A stretch of 64,000 nt of DNA from Methylosinus sp. Ce-a6 (GCF_009811655.1 NZ_BGJX01000019.1:1-64000), one strand, 5' to 3'. Counted from the stretch's first letter, positions 1 through 8,497 are shown. Program-made: numbers and translations. Notes: a model not told the origin generated them from the sequence alone.

Positions 1-382
1 GGGATCACGGAACGGCTCTCGCTCTCCCTATGGACGGGAGAGAAACGCCGGTCCGGCGACGCGCCGCCTGTCCAGGGACGGGGGTCGCCGTCCCGGATGG
101 AGCCGGCCCCCGCCCGCGTTCCACGACCCGAGGAACGCGCCCTTGCGTCGGCGGGAGCGAAGGTGAAGATAGGAATATTTTCATGACGCGTCAAGGGCCC
201 GACAGTGAGATTCGGCTTCTGACCCAGAGCGGTCATTCACTGAGGTCTCCGTCTTCACTGAGAATAACGCTCGACTTTCGCACCTATCTTTTGCACGCAG
301 TAACCGATTGGAAATTCAGGGGCGCGCCAGAAAAAGGCGGAAGGCCGTTCGGCCTTCCGCCTCGAGAATCAGTTCTTGGGAC
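1..382. other. Left-edge stretch without a recognisable gene
   Basis: I find no reading frame here with a plausible start, ribosome site and recognisable protein. Frames that stay open on the plus strand are rich in Arg, Pro and Gly, as expected for chance frames in GC-rich DNA. The only supported element is the terminator at 331-361, which belongs to the minus-strand operon to its right. Confidence 0.5.
331..361 (-). terminator. Intrinsic terminator of the monooxygenase/membrane protein operon
   Basis: Read on the minus strand, an 11-bp perfect stem (GGCGGAAGGCC with GGCCTTCCGCC, loop GAAC) is followed directly by five T residues. It begins 22 bases after the stop codon of the membrane protein gene, so it closes that two-gene operon. 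Confidence 0.9.
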
Positions 383-829
383 TCATGCTGGCGCACGACG
401 AAGACGCCCCTTCAAGCGCAGGCCGTCACGCATATTGAGGGCAAGCAGTGTGATGTTCGTCGCACCGGCAAGGAGTTCGAACGCCTGCACCGCATAAAAC
501 GCCGTGTCGAATTCGCCTGCGCGCGCCTTGGAGGCGAGAAAAAGTGCGGCGGGAATGAGCACAAGGAGGCCGTTAGCGGCGATGAACGGCATGCGTTTGA
601 GCTTCGCGCCGATCACACCGGCGCGGCTTCCTTTCGACAGCACGAAGCCTGTGCCGCCGGTCGTCATCAGCGCCGGAATGAGCACAAAAAATCCCCATGG
701 GATGGAGGTCTTGACGCTGACGACAATCGCCTCGGAGCCAAAGAGTTCGGCAAAGAGCGTCGAAAGCCAAAAGGTCAAAATCGTCAGCAATGCGACTGCG
801 CCTGCGACGGGATGAACCATCTTGAGCAT
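383..829 (-). CDS. Small integral membrane protein, four predicted helices
   Basis: The 148-residue product has four hydrophobic segments (about residues 8-30, 42-62, 80-100 and 112-132) and a basic C-terminus, so it should sit in the inner membrane. No catalytic motif is visible and I cannot assign a function. I chose the ATG at 829 because GGGGGGAAG lies just before it; the frame stays open further upstream but overlaps the preceding gene. It follows the ABM-domain monooxygenase gene by 26 bases and ends at a strong terminator, so the two form an operon, probably controlled by the divergent MarR regulator. A role in tolerance to, or turnover of, the MarR ligand is inference from context only. 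Confidence 0.7.
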   Translation of the reverse strand: MLKMVHPVAGAVALLTILTFWLSTLFAELFGSEAIVVSVKTSIPWGFFVLIPALMTTGGTGFVLSKGSRAGVIGAKLKRMPFIAANGLLVLIPAALFLASKARAGEFDTAFYAVQAFELLAGATNITLLALNMRDGLRLKGRLRRAPA

Positions 830-855
830 AGCTTCCCCCCTTTGAAGCGCGACCG

Positions 856-1224
856 TCAGGCGACGCAGATATCTGGCACCGCGACCTTTTGGAAAAGGTG
901 CGGGGATGCGACGGCGGACGAAGGATAGGCCGAGAGCTTCGCTTGGAAGTCGGGGTTGGAAAATGCAGCGCGGAATGCAGCGTTCGATTCCCAAACGGCA
1001 TAATTCAAATAGGTCGGACTCTCGCCAAGAGCGCGATGCAACTGGGTCGAGATGAAGCCCGGCTGACGTTTCATAAACGCCGCATCATCCTGCCAGATTT
1101 TGAGGAAACCGGGTTCGTCAGCCTTATCGAACGTGAAGATGTTCACCAGAACGACCGGACCGGTTTCGATTCCGAGCTGACGCTCAATCGGGAAGCTTGG
1201 GTCGAGAGGACGCAACAGCGACAT
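856..1224 (-). CDS. Antibiotic biosynthesis monooxygenase (ABM) domain protein
   Basis: This 122-residue protein has the layout of the dimeric alpha-beta barrel ABM family. The strand VVLVNIFTF begins the domain at about residue 23, followed by a helix (GFLKIWQDDAAFMKRQPGF), a second strand carrying STQLHRAL, and YLNYAVWES before the final helix. Members act as cofactor-free oxygenases or heme/quinone-handling proteins, and the substrate cannot be read from sequence. The ATG at 1224 has GGAG five bases upstream; an ATG at 1239 would add five residues but has no ribosome site. It is the first gene of a two-gene operon divergent from a marR gene, and the palindromes between them suggest MarR repression. 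Confidence 0.75.
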   Translation of the reverse strand: MSLLRPLDPSFPIERQLGIETGPVVLVNIFTFDKADEPGFLKIWQDDAAFMKRQPGFISTQLHRALGESPTYLNYAVWESNAAFRAAFSNPDFQAKLSAYPSSAVASPHLFQKVAVPDICVA

Positions 1225-1255
1225 GACGGCTCCATTCATTTGAATGGTCAGTGCC

Positions 1256-1317
1256 GATATGGCACCATGATGTCATATCTACATTGACACTATGATGTCA
1301 ATATCTAACTATGGTGC
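1256..1317. promoter_or_regulatory. Divergent control region with MarR-type palindromes
   Basis: The short, AT-richer gap between the monooxygenase operon and the marR gene holds nested inverted repeats. ATTGACA and TGTCAAT flank six bases at 1283-1302, GATATG and CATATC flank twelve bases at 1256-1279, and GCACCAT (1262-1268) pairs with ATGGTGC (1311-1317). The word ATGATGTCA occurs twice, 25 bases apart. MarR dimers usually bind 16-20 bp palindromes in such divergent regions, so this is the likely operator. TTGACA at 1284 could also be a -35 box, but no clear -10 follows. Confidence 0.6.
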
Positions 1318-1320
1318 GAA

Positions 1321-1797
1321 ATGCCCCAACCGAAACGAACGCCCGGCGGTGATGCTGTGACCGACCTCGTTCTCGACCTTTTCAGGCTGAACAATCAGCT
1401 TTTGTCCGCAGGGGATCGGCTGGTCGCGCCGCTCGGACTAACGAGTGCGCGCTGGCAAATCCTCGGCGCGATTGTCTCCGCCGATTACCCGCAGCCCGTC
1501 GCGTGGCTTGCCCGAAACCTCGGCGCGCATCGCCAAAACGTGCAGCGCATCATCAACGACCTCGCCAAGGAAGGCTTAGTCGGTTTTGAAGCCAACCCGC
1601 ATCACCGAAAGGCGCAGCTTGTTGTCCTGACAAAAAAGGGAAAGCAGACCTTCGACGAGGCGATGCGCGTTCAGGCTCCTTGGAGCAACAGTCTTGCGGA
1701 GGGCCTGGCGGTCAAAGACATCGAGACCGCTCACCGGGTGATGTTAGCACTGCGCCAGAATTTGAATGCAAAGGATGATGCCGACGAGAGCGACTAA
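1321..1797 (+). CDS. MarR-family transcriptional regulator
   Basis: The product of 158 residues is the usual MarR length. The winged helix-turn-helix lies near residues 45-110: PVAWLARNLGAHRQNVQRI is the HTH, followed by the wing with LVVLTKKGK. N- and C-terminal helices would form the dimer interface. MarR proteins repress neighbouring genes and release DNA on binding a small, often aromatic, ligand. The gene is divergent from the ABM monooxygenase/membrane protein operon and starts 20 bases from a palindromic operator, so auto- and cross-regulation of that operon is the natural inference. The ligand is unknown. Confidence 0.85.
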   Translation: MPQPKRTPGGDAVTDLVLDLFRLNNQLLSAGDRLVAPLGLTSARWQILGAIVSADYPQPVAWLARNLGAHRQNVQRIINDLAKEGLVGFEANPHHRKAQLVVLTKKGKQTFDEAMRVQAPWSNSLAEGLAVKDIETAHRVMLALRQNLNAKDDADESD

Positions 1798-1900
1798 ATC
1801 GAAACGTAGCGTCCTGCCTGCCCCTTCGCATAAGCTCCAATATGGAACCAGGCGAACGTCCCCTCCCGGCGCTCAGCCGCCATCCAACTTCTTCACGACG

Positions 1901-2281
1901 TCAGCCCGCGCTCGCAGACAAGTCTTGCCCGAACAGGATGCGATGGCCGTCGATGGTCGTGACGACGATCTCGCGCATCCCATAGGGACGATCGGCCGGC
2001 GGCGTGCAAACCGCGCCGCGCGCGCCGAGCTCGGCGTGGATCGCATCGACATCGTTCACGCCGATATAGCCGAACAAGCTATGGGAGCCGAGCGCCGCCC
2101 GCGGCATGTCGGTCGGACAATGACCCAACATGACTCGCACGCCGTCACGCTGGACCAGTCTCCAATCCGTGGCCTCCGCCCAGAGCAGGTCGAAGCCGAG
2201 CACATCGCGGAAATAGGCGGCGCTCTTTTCGAGGTCGGGGACAGCGAGCACAAAGGCCCATGAAGCGATCTTCGTAGGCAT
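1901..2281 (-). CDS. VOC-superfamily protein (glyoxalase/bleomycin-resistance fold)
   Basis: The product has 126 residues and one complete VOC domain. VPDLEKSAAYFRDVLGF near residues 14-30 is the typical beta-alpha entry, and the second half has VNDVDAIHAELGARG followed by GMREIVVTTIDGHRILFGQ. The metal or substrate ligands cannot be fixed with confidence, so it may be an enzyme or a binding/resistance protein. The ATG at 2281 is preceded by AAGGTGAT. It lies downstream of the first diguanylate cyclase gene with an 84-base gap, so co-transcription is possible but not shown. Confidence 0.8.
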   Translation of the reverse strand: MPTKIASWAFVLAVPDLEKSAAYFRDVLGFDLLWAEATDWRLVQRDGVRVMLGHCPTDMPRAALGSHSLFGYIGVNDVDAIHAELGARGAVCTPPADRPYGMREIVVTTIDGHRILFGQDLSASAG

Positions 2282-2365
2282 GAAATCACCTTTCGAGTAT
2301 TGTTTTTTCGATACTTTTTCGGCTCCGCCGCTATCATGACAGCGAAACGGCGATCCGTCATGATT

Positions 2366-4465
2366 TCAAACGGAGACATCATCCGCCGGCTCCGGCGCGT
2401 CGGCGTCGGAGAAGAGGACGTATCGATTGCGGCCGCTCTCCTTGGCGCGATAGAGCGCGTGGTCGGCGCGCGCCAGCATCGCATCCGGCCCCTCGATCTC
2501 GGCGGCGAACAAGGCGACGCCGACGCTGACCGTGGCGCGCAGCTCGCCGCCGGGGAGAGCATAGGGAGCCGCCGAGAAGGCGCAGATTTTCGAGGCCATG
2601 GCGGCGGCGCTGGCGGCGTCGCGCGCCTTGGATTGGAGAATGGCGAATTCGTCGCCGCCGAGGCGCGCGACGACGTCGCCGGCGCGACAACGCTCCTTGA
2701 GCCGCTGGGCGAGCGATTCGAGCAGGCTGTCGCCGCTCGCATGGCCCAGCCGGTCGTTGACGTCCTTGAAGCGGTCCACATCGATGTAGAGCAGCGCGAA
2801 AGGCTCGCCGCCGGCCCTGGCGGTCGAGAAGGCGCGCAGGAGCGCGTCGATGAAGCTGCGGCGATTGGCGAGGCCGGTCAATGCGTCCGTCTGCGCGAGG
2901 AGCGCGATCTTGTCGGCGATCTCCTTGCGCTCGGTCACGTCGAGCGCCACGCCCTCGATCAATTGCGATCGGCCGGAGCCGTCGCGCGCGGCGTAGCGGG
3001 CGTCGAGCCATCTATATTCGCCGTCGCGCCGTCGAAAGCGGAATTCGACCATGCCATTGCGGCCGCCATTCGCCGCCGCCCGCGCCAAGGAGGCGCCGAC
3101 CTTCTCGAGATCGTCCGGATGAACGCAATCGGCGAGCTTGCTCGCGGGATCGGTCAGCTCCCAGGGATCATAGCCGAACAGCGCGATATTGTGGGATACA
3201 TAGACGAGGCGCGGCGCGCGGCCGTCCATGCGCAGACGGAACAGGAGAGTTGGACTGCGCTCGACCACTTCATTGGCGTCGCGGAGCCGATCGATATAGC
3301 GCTGACGCGAGATCGAGCCGCTGATGATGTCCCCGACAATTCGCAAGGCGTCGATTTCCGCGGCCTTCCAGAGACGCTCCGTCCGGCAATCCTCGATCTC
3401 GATCCATCCCCATGCGGAGTCGTCGACGACGATGGGCGCGAACAGGACCGAGCGCACGCCGGCTCGCTCGAAGAAATCCTTGGCCGGCCCCGGACCGAGC
3501 ATTCGCGTCGCCGCCGTCACCGGCCGGCGCTCTCTCAGAGCGGCGAGCAGCGGATCGGACAGAAATGCGTTGCGAACCTTGGCGGCTTCGACCGTATCCG
3601 AGGCGAGCGCAGAGCCGGGCCTCCGCCAGAGATGGAGAGGGGAAGGGGGGCCCGTCAACTCCGATCCGGACTCGAAGACGAGAATGCGATCGGCGGCGAT
3701 CGCCTCGCCGACCGACTCCAGAAGGTCCGGGACAGCCGTCGCGCCGGGGGCCGCCCTGGTCAGCTCGGTGGCCGCGGTCGAGACCGCATGCAGCAGCGCG
3801 TTGCGCTGGTGGAGCGCCGCCGACAGCGCCTCCTGCAGAAGCGTGCGCCGCGACACCGAAACGAGCCATCCGTTTCCGCGCAGGCCCAGAACGACCAGAG
3901 CGACGGTGAATGCCGAGAGCAGCGCGCCCATCGCCGTGGAAGTCGGCTCCGGCCGCGCGAAGAGGGCGAAGATCGCGGGCGCGACATTCGGCGCGATGAA
4001 GCCGAACATCGCCGGCAGATAGGACGAATTGGTCATGACGGCGCCGGCCGCCATGCCGCCCGCCGTAAAAACCAGAAAGGCTTGGTAGCTCGTGTCGGAG
4101 GTCAGCCACAGGGCCGAGGACGCGGCTCCCCACAGGGCGCCCGTGACGGCGGAGCCGAGCGTCCAGACCGACAGAAAGCGCCGCACCTCGTCCGGGGAAG
4201 CCTCGAGAGCGCGAAAGGAGCGGGCGTGAGCGATGCGCGCCGCCACTATGACGACGAAGGCGCAGAGCCAGCCGGCGATCAGCGCGTCGGGATAGAATTG
4301 ATGGAAAACGCCCGCGACGATCGCCGCGTTGGTCGCGTTGAAGACGAGAACGAAGCGCCCCTCGGCGAGCATCTGCGCCTGATCCGCGCGGATCGAGGCG
4401 CCGAGCGTCTCCAGGTCGATGACATCCTGCTCCTCGGAAAGCGAATCGCGCTTTCTGCCATGCAT
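2366..4465 (-). CDS. Membrane-bound diguanylate cyclase with GAF, PAS and GGDEF domains
   Basis: The 699-residue product makes cyclic di-GMP. The first 200 residues hold about six hydrophobic helices forming a membrane sensor. A GAF-like region follows (near 220-370), then a PAS/PAC pair (near 390-510) and a C-terminal GGDEF domain. The active-site motif is intact (LGGDEF), and RAGD five residues before it matches the RxxD inhibitory site, so product feedback is expected. I chose the ATG at 4465 because GGAG lies eight bases upstream; a start at 4546 would add 27 residues without a clear site. The signal sensed is unknown. It lies just downstream of a second GGDEF gene. Confidence 0.9.
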   Translation of the reverse strand: MHGRKRDSLSEEQDVIDLETLGASIRADQAQMLAEGRFVLVFNATNAAIVAGVFHQFYPDALIAGWLCAFVVIVAARIAHARSFRALEASPDEVRRFLSVWTLGSAVTGALWGAASSALWLTSDTSYQAFLVFTAGGMAAGAVMTNSSYLPAMFGFIAPNVAPAIFALFARPEPTSTAMGALLSAFTVALVVLGLRGNGWLVSVSRRTLLQEALSAALHQRNALLHAVSTAATELTRAAPGATAVPDLLESVGEAIAADRILVFESGSELTGPPSPLHLWRRPGSALASDTVEAAKVRNAFLSDPLLAALRERRPVTAATRMLGPGPAKDFFERAGVRSVLFAPIVVDDSAWGWIEIEDCRTERLWKAAEIDALRIVGDIISGSISRQRYIDRLRDANEVVERSPTLLFRLRMDGRAPRLVYVSHNIALFGYDPWELTDPASKLADCVHPDDLEKVGASLARAAANGGRNGMVEFRFRRRDGEYRWLDARYAARDGSGRSQLIEGVALDVTERKEIADKIALLAQTDALTGLANRRSFIDALLRAFSTARAGGEPFALLYIDVDRFKDVNDRLGHASGDSLLESLAQRLKERCRAGDVVARLGGDEFAILQSKARDAASAAAMASKICAFSAAPYALPGGELRATVSVGVALFAAEIEGPDAMLARADHALYRAKESGRNRYVLFSDADAPEPADDVSV

Positions 4466-4683
4466 AATCCAAACTCCGACGCGCCGCCGAGCAAACCCGA
4501 TTTTCGCGAAAATGTCCCGAAAAGCCTCGCGGCCGCCGCAGAACATCTCTCTCTCGTGAGGGCGTTATCGCCCGAATGTAGCGCGCTCGCGGCCAGCGGC
4601 TCGGCCGCGTCGAGCCGGCGTGTCGCCGGCAGCTTCGCATTCGCCGCGACGCGCGAAGAATGTCTCGGATCGGGCTCCTCCGA

Positions 4684-6489
4684 TCAGGCGCGCGACGACG
4701 GCGGATGCGCCTTTTCCGCGTGTTCGAGAAAGGAGCTCAATGGTCGCGGCGGGCTGATGACGAAGCCCTGGATTTCGTCGCAGCCGAATTGGCGCAGCAT
4801 TCGCAGCTGCGCGTCCGTTTCGACGCCCTCCGCCGTCGTCGCCAAGCCGAGATCCCGCGCGAGGCCGACGATCGTCTTCACGATCGTCGCGGCGCGGGGA
4901 CGGGTCTGCGCGTCCCGGATCAGCGGGCGGCTGATTTTGACGCGATCGACCGGGAAAGCATAAAGATGGGCGAGCGCCGCGCCGCCCGCGCCGAAATCGT
5001 CCAACGCGACGGAGACGCCGAGCGCGCGGATCTGCGACAGACAGTCGAGTGTTTCTGTGTCGGCCGCGAGCTCTGCCGATCCTCCGACCTCTATCTCGAT
5101 CCGTGCGGGGCTCAGACCGGCCGCGGCGATGGCCTCGGCGAGACGGCCCGCGAAGCCGCTCCTCTCCAATTGAGCCTGCGACACATTGACGCCGACGCGC
5201 GTGTCCGGCGGCAGAGCGGCCGCGGAGGCGCAGGCCTCGTTCACGATCCAATCGCCGATCTCGTATAAAAGTCCCGCCTTGGCGGCGACGGGGAAAAAGT
5301 CCTCGGGCGCGCGCAGGCCGTCGCGCGGATGCCGCCATCGCAGCAGCGCCTCATAGCCGCAGACGCGCGTGATGTCGAGCGCGACGATCGGCTGGAAATG
5401 GAGCTCGAATTCGCCGCTGGCGACGGCCTGCCTCAAATCCTGCCAAATTCGCCGATTGGCCGCGACCCGCGACTCGATTTTCGGATCGAAGAAGCGGAAG
5501 TGGCCGCGGCCGCTCGATTTGGCGTCGTACAAAGCGAAATCCGCCTTTCGCATCAGCGTTCGCAGATCGTGGCCGTCGTCCGGCGCGCGCGCGATCCCGA
5601 CGCTGACGCCGACCGTCGCCATCGCCTCCTCGAGGTCGAATGGCGCGGCCATCGCCTCCATGAGCCGCATGGCGAAGCCGCGGACATCCGCGGGGGAGGC
5701 GGCGTTAGATCGAACCACTGCGAATTCGTCGCCGCCGATCCGGGCGATGATATCTCCCTCGTTCAAAATCGAGGAAATGCGCTCGGCGACGGATCTGAGC
5801 AGAATATCGCCGGCCCGATGCCCGAGCGTGTCGTTGATCTCCTTGAAGTTGTCGAGGTCGATGCCGTAAATCGCGGCTCCGAATCCGTTCGCGATCGCGG
5901 CGGCGATCGCCGCCTCGCCGCATTGCTCCATGGAGGCGCGATTGGCGACGCCGGTGACGGCGTCGAAATAGGCGAGCCGTCGAATGCGCTGGTCGCGCTC
6001 CTCCTGCTCGAGCGCGATGGCGCACAGATGCACGCAGGTCGAGGCGATCGTACGGTCGAGCGCGCCGGCTTCGCGCCGCGAGCGATAATAGATGGCGAAT
6101 GTGCCGATCACGCGACCATCCGAGCCGCGAATGGGCGAGCGCCAGCATGCGGGCAGCCCGAGCGGGAGCGCCCTTGCTCTGAACTCGACCCAATGCGGGT
6201 CGTTTTCGATGTCGTTGACTTCGACAGGCTCGCCGAAATCGGCTGCGAGTGACGCCGAATCTTCGTCGGCCAGGCTCGGGCCCGTCAGAGGATGCAGCCG
6301 GCCTTCGCGATCGACCGTCAGGATCGAGCAGATGACGCCGGGCGCGAGCTGTTCGGCTCGGCGGCAGAGCTCGTTCATCGTATCGAGCAATGGCTTGCCG
6401 CAGGCCAGGCTCTCCAGCACCTCGTGTTGGAGCGTCCGAAGTCCTCGCATCGTCGCGTTCGAGTAATTGTCACAGTCGAGTTCGAGCAT
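4684..6489 (-). CDS. GAF-GGDEF-EAL cyclic-di-GMP signalling protein
   Basis: This 601-residue soluble protein has an N-terminal GAF domain (about 15-165), a GGDEF domain (about 175-340) and an EAL domain (about 350-595). The cyclase motif IGGDEF is intact, while the inhibitory RxxD position reads NEGD. In the EAL domain, EALLRW, the VNVS asparagine, DDFGAG, the VKI lysine and TAEGVE are present. The usual LEITE-type strand reads IEIEVGG, so one acidic metal ligand may be missing and phosphodiesterase activity is uncertain. The ATG at 6489 has GAAGG upstream; a further ATG at 6540 lacks a ribosome site. With the neighbouring cyclase it forms a local c-di-GMP pair. Confidence 0.88.
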   Translation of the reverse strand: MLELDCDNYSNATMRGLRTLQHEVLESLACGKPLLDTMNELCRRAEQLAPGVICSILTVDREGRLHPLTGPSLADEDSASLAADFGEPVEVNDIENDPHWVEFRARALPLGLPACWRSPIRGSDGRVIGTFAIYYRSRREAGALDRTIASTCVHLCAIALEQEERDQRIRRLAYFDAVTGVANRASMEQCGEAAIAAAIANGFGAAIYGIDLDNFKEINDTLGHRAGDILLRSVAERISSILNEGDIIARIGGDEFAVVRSNAASPADVRGFAMRLMEAMAAPFDLEEAMATVGVSVGIARAPDDGHDLRTLMRKADFALYDAKSSGRGHFRFFDPKIESRVAANRRIWQDLRQAVASGEFELHFQPIVALDITRVCGYEALLRWRHPRDGLRAPEDFFPVAAKAGLLYEIGDWIVNEACASAAALPPDTRVGVNVSQAQLERSGFAGRLAEAIAAAGLSPARIEIEVGGSAELAADTETLDCLSQIRALGVSVALDDFGAGGAALAHLYAFPVDRVKISRPLIRDAQTRPRAATIVKTIVGLARDLGLATTAEGVETDAQLRMLRQFGCDEIQGFVISPPRPLSSFLEHAEKAHPPSSRA

Positions 6490-6939
6490 CGACTTCGCCT
6501 TCGAAGAAAATCTTGTCCTTTTTCGTCGCGTCTCGACCATCGCTATGAGATTTAGGAGCGGGTCCTCGTCGAAAAGCCGTCAATCATGAGAGTTTCGGAA
6601 GTGAAATAAGGCGTCGGCGACCTCGGCGTGATCGCGCATCCGCTTCGACAACGCCGCATTATCGCATGTTCGCGTCCAGATGTGTAGCGCATCGGCTAAA
6701 GTCTAATGTTCGACCGTCTGGTCGAGACGAGTCCCGGTTTTTCGCGCTCGCATTCGCGCCGGGCCGGGCGGCGCGCGAGGCGCAAGGCGCAAGGCGCGAG
6801 GCGCAAGGCGCAAGGCGCAAGGCGCAAGGCTTGCCATAGTTACGTCGATGGCACAGTCTGACGCGTCCGCGGGCGGCGGCCGACCCCGGAAAAAAGGGGG
6901 GCGCCGTCACAAGAACGGCCCGCCAGATGGGAGAGAAAC
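6490..6939. other. Intergenic stretch with heptamer repeat and promoter for the next gene
   Basis: No gene is recognisable in these 450 bases. They separate the c-di-GMP gene (minus strand) from the periplasmic coiled-coil gene (plus strand), so both promoters should lie here. A heptanucleotide tandem repeat occupies 6778-6830. I could not identify convincing -35/-10 boxes. Confidence 0.5.
6778..6830. repeat. Tandem heptamer (AGGCGCA), seven and a half units
   Basis: Seven consecutive 7-base units plus four bases are visible; the third unit reads AGGCGCG and the others are AGGCGCA. Seven is not a multiple of three, so copy-number change would shift any reading frame, but no gene covers it. 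Slipped-strand length variation is plausible. It sits about 110 bases upstream of the next plus-strand start codon. Confidence 0.9.
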
Positions 6940-7455
6940 ATGTCGTCGAAATTCGCCACCTTGGCTCTGGCCGTCCTGATATCGGCGCCTTTCGCCGCCG
7001 CTCCGGCGCGAGCGGTGGAGATCAGCCCCTTCTTCCCGCTGCCCAATTCCTTCGACGTCAACGGCAGCGCCAAGGATTCCCTGCTCGCGCAGCAGATTTC
7101 CTGGCTCGAAGACGGCATCGCCGCGATCGAAAAGGCCCGCGCCGCCGCCACCGCTCAGGACAAGATCGCCGAACTGGATGCGCAGCTCGCCGCGGCGACC
7201 AAGGAGCGCGACATTCTGAAGGGCGCCGCGGTCGGGCGCGAGGGGGAGCTCGCGCAGAAGAATCTCGTCGTCTCCAATCTCAACCGCTGGATCAATGCGC
7301 TGGCCCGCAAGGCGACCGAGCAGCTCAAGATCGCCATCCTCAAGGACGGGGCGGAGCGCGACGCGGCGGAGCGCCGGCATATCCAGCTCTCGCAGCAGGC
7401 CGACGATCTCGAGAAGCTCAAGCACGATCCGAGCTTCGAAGCCTGGGGCCGCTGA
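6940..7455 (+). CDS. Periplasmic coiled-coil protein of unknown function
   Basis: The 171-residue product starts with a clear Sec signal peptide (hydrophobic LALAVLISAPFAAAP, then cleavage after ARA near residue 26). The mature part is almost wholly helical and charged, with heptad-like stretches at about 55-105 and 115-165, so an elongated coiled coil in the periplasm is likely. I recognise no family. GGGAGAG lies eight bases before the ATG. It is not obviously in an operon: the next gene (zapA) converges on it with only 22 bases between the stops. Confidence 0.75.
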   Translation: MSSKFATLALAVLISAPFAAAPARAVEISPFFPLPNSFDVNGSAKDSLLAQQISWLEDGIAAIEKARAAATAQDKIAELDAQLAAATKERDILKGAAVGREGELAQKNLVVSNLNRWINALARKATEQLKIAILKDGAERDAAERRHIQLSQQADDLEKLKHDPSFEAWGR

Positions 7456-7477
7456 GGCGCGCCTCGAGGCTTTCTCG

Positions 7478-7861
7478 TCACGGAAGCGAAGGCGTTTCGC
7501 CGCCGCCGGACTGCAGCTCTCGGGAGAGGCGCTCGACGCGCGCCGAGGCGTCCTCGAGCGCCGCGGCGATTTTTTCCTCGAGAGCTGTCGCCGCGTCGCG
7601 CTGCTCCGCTTCCGTCTGTCGCAGCGCCGCGAGCTCCGCCTCCACCGCTTGGAGCTTGCGCAGCGCGACGGACGCCTCGTCGGCGAGGGTCAGCGCCGCC
7701 ATGACGGTGATCCGCTGCTCGCCAATGTCGCCGAACCCCTCGCGCAACGACAAAATCTTGACCTCGACGAGCTTGGCGAGCTCGTCGAGATGCGCTTCCT
7801 CGCCGTCCTCGCAGGCCATGCGATAGGTCCGGCCTGCGATCGTCACCACCACATGCGCCAT
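7478..7861 (-). CDS. zapA: Cell division protein ZapA
   Basis: This 127-residue protein matches ZapA. The N-terminal globular part has VVVTIAGRTYRMACEDGEE and LVEVKILSLREGFGDIGEQR, followed by the conserved helix ITVMAALTLADE, then a long C-terminal coiled coil (about 60-115). ZapA binds and bundles FtsZ filaments at the division site. It is longer than many ZapA proteins because of a Ser/Gly-rich tail. The gene follows the DUF4164 coiled-coil gene, a common pairing in Rhizobiales, but the two are separated by a CTAG-ended repeat at 7871-7936. Confidence 0.85.
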   Translation of the reverse strand: MAHVVVTIAGRTYRMACEDGEEAHLDELAKLVEVKILSLREGFGDIGEQRITVMAALTLADEASVALRKLQAVEAELAALRQTEAEQRDAATALEEKIAAALEDASARVERLSRELQSGGGETPSLP

Positions 7862-7870
7862 TCGTCGCCT

Positions 7871-7936
7871 CTAGAGCGCTTCCAGCCGAAGTGGACGCCG
7901 GTTCGGCGCTGGAAACGCGTCAAAACAAAAGCCTAG
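7871..7936. repeat. CTAG-ended REP-like palindrome, copy 1
   Basis: The element runs from CTAGAGCG to AAGCCTAG. It contains an outer inverted repeat (GCGCTTCCA with TGGAAACGC) and an inner one (GCCGAA with TTCGGC) around a GC-rich centre. It shares nearly all its sequence with copies at 28322, 28382, 35836 and 42218. The right-hand CTAG provides the TAG stop codon of the DUF4164 gene on the minus strand (7935-7933). Confidence 0.92.
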
Positions 7937-8229
7937 GAACTCTGCGTCCGGTCGTCGTCGCCGAGCACGGCCCGAATGCCGAGGCTCGTGCGGTCGAGAC
8001 GCGTCAGCACCTCGTCGCGCGCCTTTTCCAGCGCGCTGTTCTGGGCGAGGGCGGCGTCGAGCTCGAGGCCGAGGCGGCTGCGGTCGTCCTGCATGACGGC
8101 GAGCTCTTCCTCGAGGTCGGCGTGCGACAGCTCCGCCTCGATGCGGCGCGTGACGGTCTCCTCCAGCCGCTCCAGCGCGACGGAGAGCCGCTGCAGCGCG
8201 TCATCGAGCCTGTTCGAGACTTGCGTCAT
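7933..8229 (-). CDS. DUF4164-type coiled-coil protein next to zapA
   Basis: This small protein (98 residues from the ATG at 8229) is almost entirely coiled coil: SNRLDDALQRLSVALERLEE opens it and LEEELAVMQDDRSRLGLELD forms the centre. The length, composition and position beside zapA match the DUF4164 family of Rhizobiales, whose function is not established; a role with the divisome is inference from linkage. No strong ribosome site precedes the chosen ATG. A TTG at 8292 or ATG at 8274 would extend it by 21 or 15 residues. Its TAG stop lies inside the terminal CTAG of a repeat element. Confidence 0.65.
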   Translation of the reverse strand: MTQVSNRLDDALQRLSVALERLEETVTRRIEAELSHADLEEELAVMQDDRSRLGLELDAALAQNSALEKARDEVLTRLDRTSLGIRAVLGDDDRTQSS

Positions 8230-8334
8230 ATGGAAACCGGACCGATCGTGATTAGATTCGTCTTCTCCTAGCATGAATTGCGCAAATCCCAATCCGCGCG
8301 GACGACGCTGCGCTAGCGGCGACCGGCGGCCGCG

Positions 8335-8362
8335 TTGACAGGGGGGCGCGACCTGTTATCAA
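8335..8362 (+). promoter_or_regulatory. Candidate sigma-70 promoter of gap
   Basis: A perfect TTGACA (8335-8340) is followed after 16 bases by TATCAA (8357-8362). It points towards gap and leaves a leader of about 125 bases. It is the only good match in the intergenic stretch, but there is no experimental support. Confidence 0.45.
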
Positions 8363-8497
8363 GCCGCTCATTCGAGCGGGCGCTCGCCGCCGGATCGGGC
8401 GACGAACCGGCGGCGAAATAGGCCGACTCCCGCCGGCGGGCGATATATGGGCCGCCGGAAGCCCGCCCGGGAGAGCAGACGAGAAGGGAGCACCGCT

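Noticed and set aside
2300-4963. An 887-codon open frame on the plus strand
   Set aside because: It is antisense to the GAF-PAS-GGDEF gene, is rich in Arg and Gly without any domain, and follows from codon bias in GC-rich DNA.
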